Below the pieces are notes generated by a model, which saw only the letters and a list, made by a program, of their open reading frames with translations, did not search any database and was not told the origin of the DNA. This document shows positions 58,114 through 64,000 of a stretch of 64,000 nucleotides of DNA, piece after piece (the stretch's first letter is position 1; each line of letters begins with the position of its first letter). Source of the DNA: Agelaius tricolor (Eukaryota > Chordata > Aves > Passeriformes > Icteridae); the NCBI GenBank assembly GCA_023055355.1, contig JALJCS010000038.1, positions 2,852,001 to 2,916,000 on the forward strand, in the 5' to 3' direction. Made by a program: the position numbers and the translations under genes.

Positions 58114-58379
58114 ACTCACCCCCCCTCAGTCTCTTTTCCTTCCCCAAACCCAAACCAGAGCTGATCCCCTCGTTCCTGGGAGCTCTCCCTGCTCCAGGAG
58201 CTGTGAATTCTCCTGCAAAGCACCAATTAGTACCAATTTTCCCAGACAGCTGCTCCCATCTGCTCCGGGGGTTGTTTGTGTTTGTGTTGTGCAGGGAGCA
58301 GCTTTTTTTTTACTGAACTCACATGGTTCCTGCAGTTGAGTTTGTCAGAGTGAGATGAGCCATTTAATTTAAGCCAGTC

Positions 58380-58915
58380 CCATTTTTATTTTTATTTTTA
58401 TTTTTATTTTTATTTTTATTTTGTATTTATTTTTATTTTTAATTTAATTTTTATTGATTTTATCTTTATCTTTATCTTTTTAAATTTAATTTTAATTTTA
58501 ATTTTTATTTTGTGTTTATTTTTATTTTTAATTTAATTTTTATTTATTTTATCTTTATCTTTATATTTTTAATTTTAATTTTAATTTTAATTTTATTTTT
58601 ATTTTGTATTTATTTTTATTTTTAATTTAATTTTTATTTATTTTATCTTTATCTTTATCTTTTTAAATTTAATTTTAATTTTAATTTTTATTTTTATTTG
58701 TATTTATTTTTATTTTTAATTTAATTTAATTTTTATTTATTTTATCTTTATCTTTATCGTTATCTTTTTAGATTTTATTTTTATTTTTATTTTTATTTTT
58801 AATTTATTTTTTATTTATTTTATCTTTATCTTTTAAAATTTTATTTTATTTTTATTTTTATTTTTATTTTTATTTTTATTTTTATTTTTATTTTTATTTT
58901 TATTTTTATTTGTGC
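58380..58915 (+). repeat. (TTTTTA)n/(TTTATC)n array
   Basis: About 535 bp of ATTTTT hexamers with TTTATC interludes that recur in the same order three or four times (a higher-order period of about 120 bp). Confidence 0.95.
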
Positions 58916-58937
58916 AAAGAGCCTCCCTGAGAGCCTG

Positions 58938-59040
58938 GGCTTTGAGTGGGTGATGCTGTGCAGCCACCAGCAGTGGCTGGAACTGTTCAAGCCCAGGTTG
59001 GATGGGGTTTGGAACAACCTGGTTTGGTGGAAGGTGATTT
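58938..59040 (+). mobile_element. CR1 fragment, plus orientation
   Basis: It contains caagcccaggttggatgggg and aacctggtttggtggaaggt, standard CR1 sequence. Confidence 0.75.
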
Positions 59041-59456
59041 TTGCACCTCCCTGGGGAGCAGAATGAACCCAAAAATCAGTGGAGAGGCCCCAGATGGAAA
59101 TGTCCCCCAAATTGAAACCTTTCTGCCCAGGGAAGGGTTATCCCTGCAAGGCTGGACCTGCTGGGCTCTGCCATCACCTGGGATGCATTTGGGATGCTGT
59201 GGGATCAGCCTGGGGGGGGATGGATGGGTGGGGAGGGCCAGGAGGGCAGAACCCGCCCAGCCTGGGGGCTCCTGAAGGGAGAATTCCTGCAGGGAATTCT
59301 CATGAGGGCACGGGGAGGTTGAACTGGGAACTGGAAATGATAATGGTAACAAGTGAATAATCTGATTTTCATAGGACACTGATGCTCTGCTGCGTGTTCA
59401 TCTGGGGACACTGAGGTGGCTGCTGGGACATTTCTGTCCCCACTGAGTGCAGGGTG
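59041..59456. other. Intergenic, no gene seen
   Basis: Unique sequence up to the LTR. Confidence 0.6.
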
Positions 59457-59947
59457 TGTCACAGACATAATTTATGAACAATCCTTTCGTTGGGATCAGG
59501 ATCTTTTCTCCTGAGAAGCTGGGAAGCTTCAGCTCCTCCATGTTTTGCTGCTTTGGGATGTGATTTGGAGAATTGTTTACCCAGCATGGGAAATTGTTTT
59601 TATTTGATGAGCAATGGCAGTCACCTGTGTCGAGGCTGTGAGCAGGCACAAGATTTTATTATCATTCCATTCTTTTCCTTTCAAGCCTTCTGATGTCTCC
59701 TTTCTTCTATTCTTTTCGTGTAGTTTTAATGTATAATTTTCTTTTAATATATCTTTATATATATATATATCTATTTTCTTTTATAAACATATATCTATTT
59801 TCTTTTAGTATAATATATATATTTTAATATAATATATATATTTTAATATAATATATAAAATAATATATTTTCTTTTATAAAATAAAACTTCTGAAACGTG
59901 GAGTCAAGATTCTCCATGTCCCTGGGACCCCTGTGGACAGCAGCACA
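59457..59947 (+). mobile_element. Solo LTR, ~491 bp, with target-site duplication
   Basis: It starts tgtcacagacataatttatg and ends ctgtggacagcagcaca. CAGGGTG lies on both sides (59450-59456 and 59948-59954), a 6-7 bp duplication. It contains an expanded AT stretch (59740-59885) and ttctgaaacgtggagtcaag before the end. Confidence 0.8.
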
Positions 59948-60310
59948 CAGGGTGCAGCACCTGTGCCCACAGAGGGATGATCCCACACCATTCCAGGGTG
60001 GGCAGCACAGGCAGAGCATCCCATCCCAAAAGATCCAACAGCACAGGCAGAGCATCCCATCCCAAAATACCCAAAGAGCACAGGCAGAGCATCCCATCCC
60101 AAAAGATCCCAGCCTGACCTGGGAGCCTCTGCCCACACCAGCCCCAGGGTCTGCTTGATGAGTGGCTGCATCTCTCAAACCAAGAGCTGGGGGAAAAACC
60201 TAAACCCCAAAAAGGCACCAGAGTTCCAGACAAATCAACTCCCTCTTTGTGATCCTAATGAGGAAGTCTCAAAATTCTGGGTTGTGGAAGGGATTGAGCT
60301 GGCAGGGAAT
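59640..60310 (+). repeat. Local duplication, copy A
   Basis: The LTR 3' part and about 360 bp after it (to cagggaatgcac) recur at 62122-62735. The downstream part contains gcacaggcagagcatcccat units, three here. Confidence 0.85.
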
Positions 60311-60317
60311 GCACAGG

Positions 60318-60696
60318 TGTCACTGACATCTTTTATGGAAAATCCTTTCCTTAGGATTTCTCCTCCTGAGAAGCTGAGAGGCCTCAGGAATAAAATGTAA
60401 CCAATGATTATCTGCTGCTGTGGGATGCAACAGGTGCATCTGGGATTGGCCTCATGTGGATGTTTCTAATTAATGGCCAATCACAGCCCAGCTGGCTCGG
60501 ACAGAGAGCCTGAGCCACAAACCTTTGTTATCACTCTTTGTATTCTTAGCCAGCCTTCTGATGAAATCCTTTCTTCTATTCTTTTGGTATTGTTTTAATA
60601 TAATATACATCATAAAATAATCAATCAGCCTTCTGAAACATGGAGTCAGATCCTCATCTCTTCCCTCCTCCTCAGATCCCCGTGAACACGGGCACA
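60318..60696 (+). mobile_element. Solo LTR, 379 bp, with 6-bp target duplication
   Basis: TG...CA ends (tgtcactgacatcttttatg to gaacacgggcaca). CACAGG occurs immediately before (60312-60317) and after (60697-60702). A 6-bp duplication suits a beta-retrovirus-like (ERVK) integrase. The signature agccttctgaaacatggagt is present near its 3' end. Confidence 0.88.
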
Positions 60697-61147
60697 CACA
60701 GGGGATGAATGGAGCTTCTGTTGGGTGGGAAGGGCTTGGATTTCAGTGTTGGGAGGGGCCCTGGTGTGCAAAACAAACAAAGCACTGTGGCTTCTGAGCA
60801 CCAGCACTCTGCTGCTCCAGAGGGGCCCGGCAATTCAGCCCCTGATGTCAAACTCCTCTCCGTTTGCAGAGGGAATTGAATTGAACAAAAGGAAGCTCAG
60901 AGATGGGCAAGGCAGCCCAAAGCTGCTGTGATTTGGAGCTCCTCAGGCTGGTGAAGCCCAGATGGGGCTGAAGGTGGGCACAGCTTGTCCCTGACACCAG
61001 GCAGAGCATTTGGTGCCAGCCCTGTGCTGGGGGTGACCTCTCTGACCGGTGCCTCCAGTGCCCCCAGCCCTGGGGCAGCTCCAGCAGGACGTGGGGGATG
61101 CATCCCAAGATGCCACTGCATCTGCTCTGGGGCCAAACCCTGCAATT

Positions 61148-61370
61148 CCCAAAGGAATTCAAACATTTGAAATTTCAAATTCAAATGGGATCGAATTTCA
61201 AATTCAATTCAAATTCCTTTTTTTTTTTTTTTTGAATTTGAATTTTCAAAGTCTCAAAATTTTCAAACTTGACAATCTGAAAATTTTCAGATTCAAAAAA
61301 GGAATTCTCAAATTTAGACTTCTTGAATTTGGAATTCTCAAATTTCTTTCTCAAATAAAATAATTTTCTT
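61148..61370. repeat. AAATTC/GAATTT self-complementary block
   Basis: Short words such as caaatttc, gaattc and aaattcaaat occur in both orientations around a T16 run, so the strand can fold on itself. Confidence 0.8.
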
Positions 61371-61770
61371 TTCTAAACAGAAGAAATAACCTTATTGCTG
61401 TCTTTGGCAGCTCCATCTGACTCCCAGCAAGCCCTGTGGCCTCCCCTTCCCTGTTTATGTGACACCATCCCAGCTTGTCCTGCCGTGATTAGGGCTGGCC
61501 TTTTTTGTTTGGACTGGCTTCATCCTGCCAGTTTTTAAATTGCTGATTTTTATAAACACTTGAAAGCCCTGGATGCTCTGTTTCCTCGGAATATGGCACC
61601 AACCCAGCAGAGCTAAAATCCAATCTGGACAATTCCATCACCTCCATGGCTGAAACTCCTGGCGCTGGGAGCCAGCCCCTCCTCCTGCCCTGCTGCTCTC
61701 GGGGTCCTGCAGCCAAACCCAGCTCTGGGTTGCTTTTCCCTGGCTCTGGGAGCAGGATCCATGTGGAAAA

Positions 61771-61797
61771 CACTAGATGGCAGCTTGAGGCCACGTG
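61771..61797 (+). promoter_or_regulatory. CTCF-like motif with adjacent E-box
   Basis: CACTAGATGGCAGC (61771-61784) resembles a common CTCF core. CACGTG (61792-61797) follows. Motif match only. Confidence 0.35.
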
Positions 61798-62121
61798 TGA
61801 GCGCCCCTGTGCCAGCCCCAGAGCAGGGCAGCGTGTGTGGCATCACTGCTGGCACTGCCAGGGTGCTCTGGGGATGCTCCCGCCTTTCTCCAGCCGCATT
61901 TCTGCCTGGAACTTCTTCAAAACTCTTCCCCTGGGGCCTCTGGGCCTCAGCCAGCTTTGGCAGAGAGGTTTGGGAGGAGGTTTGGCAGCTCTGCAGGCGA
62001 GGGGCAGCCTGGACACTGGGTTTGCAGGAATTCAGGGATGGCCTGAACACGAAAGGCTTAGGGAATCAGGGAGAGGGTGTTTGTAACCCTTGTGCTCTTT
62101 GTCACGAGCTGGAAAGAACAG

Positions 62122-62735
62122 ATATTCTTGTAGTGTAGTTTCAATATATCATTTTCTTTTAATATAATATATATATCATAGAATAATAAATCAGCCTTCT
62201 GAAACGTGGAGCCAAGATTCTCATCTTTCCCCTGGTCCTGGGACCCCTGTGAACAGCAGCACACAGGGTGCAGCACCTGAGCCCACAGAGGGATGATCCC
62301 ACACCATTCCAGGGTGGGCAGCACAGGCAGAGCATCCCATCCCAAAATACCCAAAGAGCAGGCATCCCAAAGATCCAACAGCACAGGCAGAGCATCCCAT
62401 CCCAAAATACCCAAAGAGCAGGCATCCCAAAAGATCCAACAGCACAGGCAGAGCATCCCATCCCAAAATACCCAAAGAGCAGGCATCCCAAAAGATCCAA
62501 CAGCACAGGCAGAGCATCCCATCCCAAAAGATCCCAGCCTGACCTGGGAGCCTCTGCCCACACCAGCCCCAGGGTCTGCTTGATGAGTGGCTGCATCTCC
62601 CAAACCAAGAGCTGGGGGAAAAAACCTAAACCCAAAAAAGGCACCAGTATTACAGACAAATCAACTCCCTCTTTGTGATCCTAATGAGGAAGTCTCAAAA
62701 TTCTGGGTTGTGGAAGGGATTGAGCAGACAGGGAA
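62122..62735 (+). repeat. Local duplication, copy B, with expanded unit
   Basis: It starts with a truncated LTR 3' part (62122-62256), then the sequence after the LTR of copy A. A ~60-bp unit (cccaaagagcaggcatccca, cagcacaggcagagcatccc) is expanded to three or four copies at 62325-62525. Confidence 0.85.
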
Positions 62736-63785
62736 TGGACCTGGAAAAACCCCAGGGACCAGAGCAGGTCCCACAGCCCCAGAGCAGAGGGAACTGCATC
62801 CCAAAATGCAGCCAGGCAGCATCCAGCACCCCCAGGAGCCGTGTCAGAGCAGCCCCAGTGAGGCACCCCCCAAACCAGGGCAAACTGGGATTTCTGTCCC
62901 ACCAAGGGCCACTTTTGAGGAACAGTTTTTCCTTCCTCCTTTCACAGGACATCTGTGCAAGCTGGAATGGCAGATTTCTTACTCTCCAGGGATGCAGCTG
63001 GCACATGAGGGGCTGATTCGAGACATTCCAGGGCTTTTTAAGGACAGGGACAAGAGGCAAGGCACGACACAGGGTGCTGTGCACCTACAGTGGCCTTTGT
63101 AGCTGCTCTGTGTCTCCAAAAGCTGCCAGGAGCTGTGGAAAACTGGGGAGCAAAGCAGGGGAGTGGGATACAAAGTCCTGGGATTCAGCTCGGTGTGTGA
63201 TAGTAAATATCCCTGCAGCTCTTTGATTTTTGGAGCAAAACATCAGTAAAACAGAGGAGGTGGGAGCTGCGTGGTGCTGGGTGTCAGCTTGGAGCTGAAT
63301 TCAGTGCAAACCCTCCTGGATTGTGGCTGCATCTGAGGTTTTTATCTGCTCGAGGGATTTTGGCTTTCAAGAGCAGCCAGGGGTTGGGACGTGGCTTTTC
63401 CAGGCTGATTTTGCAGCTTGGAGAGGTTTCACAGCCAGGGCTGAACTCCTGAACTCCTCCACGCTTCCAGAGCTGCAGCCCAGCCCTGGGCTGGCCCTGG
63501 CCCCTGTCCTTGGGGACAGTGGGGACGTGGCTCCTCAGGGGTGGCTTTTTCCACCTGTGCAAGGGCTTGGACCTCACAATTTTGGGTGCCAAGAGCTGGG
63601 GGAGGTGACCAACAATGGGACATTATCCAAACAACAATGATGACAAAACCTGTGTCCAGCCTGGGCACCCAGAGCAGCTGATCCAGGGATGTTCAGGCAA
63701 TATTTAGTGCAAGATCCCCAGGGAAAAAGGGAAATCCCCTGGTTTTTGAGCTCTGGAAAGGGGCTGTGATGAGATCTTGCAGCTC
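62736..63785. other. Intergenic, no gene seen
   Basis: Unique sequence with no recognised element. Confidence 0.6.
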
Positions 63786-64000
63786 TGGGGGATTTAGGTT
63801 GGAAGGGACTTTAAAGATCTTGTTCTAATGAGCAGGGACACCTTGCACTAGTCCAGGTTGCTCCAAATGCCATCCAAGGTGGCTCTGAGCACTTCCAGGG
63901 ATGGCACAGTCCCTCCAGGGCTCGTCCCCACGGGTCTGGGAGCCCTGCAGGTGCTCAGGTCCCCTGGGCTGTCTGTCAGGAGCTGCCATGGCTGTGTGTC
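63786..64000 (-). mobile_element. CR1 fragment at the window edge
   Basis: It begins gatttaggttggaagggact and includes gagcagggacaccttgcact and cacttccagggatggcacag; minus-oriented CR1. It may continue past the window. Confidence 0.85.

Larger units (their letters stand above)
60703..62121. other. Intergenic, no gene seen
   Basis: Mostly unique. It contains the AAATTC-rich block (61148-61370) and a CTCF-like motif at 61771. Confidence 0.55.

Noticed and set aside
39676..64000. A second protein-coding gene downstream of RXRA (COL5A1 is the neighbour I recall in human)
   Set aside because: No Gly-X-Y collagen exons or other recognisable coding exons on either strand.

Overview
The window is nuclear DNA from a bird, most likely a songbird (inference). 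It holds nine exons of one recognisable gene in GT-AG introns, many CR1 LINE fragments, several avian-type retroviral LTRs, and many GC-rich mini- and microsatellites. There is no sign of operons, CRISPR or prokaryotic genes.

The gene is RXRA (retinoid X receptor alpha) on the + strand. Nine coding exons lie at 421-686, 5905-6055, 6936-7115, 17902-18071, 22677-22806, 26876-27008, 28919-29010, 30577-30682 and 34528-34675 (stop TAG). They splice in one frame to 457 complete codons plus a split first codon. Only the first exon, with the first nine or so residues, lies upstream of the window. The product is a ligand-activated nuclear receptor: disordered A/B domain, two-zinc-finger DNA-binding domain, hinge, and ligand-binding domain with an AF-2 helix. 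It dimerises with RAR, VDR, TR, PPAR, LXR and similar receptors. The 3' UTR probably runs from 34676 to about 39650 and contains a CCCAT array, a minisatellite and long A/T-rich tracts.

The introns hold most of the unusual content. Repeats sit almost on top of several splice sites: a minisatellite at the exon 2 donor, a CR1 tail 50 bp before exon 5, a ~285-bp tandem repeat supplying a plausible branch point for exon 7, a GGGAT array starting at the exon 7 donor, and a retroviral LTR array ending 36 bp before the last exon.

From about 39.7 kb to the end no protein-coding gene is recognisable. This intergenic part holds CpG-rich islands (40.5-41.05, 42.3-43.1, 51.0-51.25, 52.7-52.85 kb), minisatellites, inverted copies of the intron 6 repeat (45.8 and 47.3 kb), two local duplications (54.4/57.3 kb and 59.6/62.1 kb), two LTRs with target-site duplications, and CR1 fragments. 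Candidate CTCF and RFX sites lie in this stretch. I found no new gene system. The most interesting structures are the LTR/primer-binding-site array next to the last RXRA exon and the repeats that have taken over splice-site neighbourhoods.
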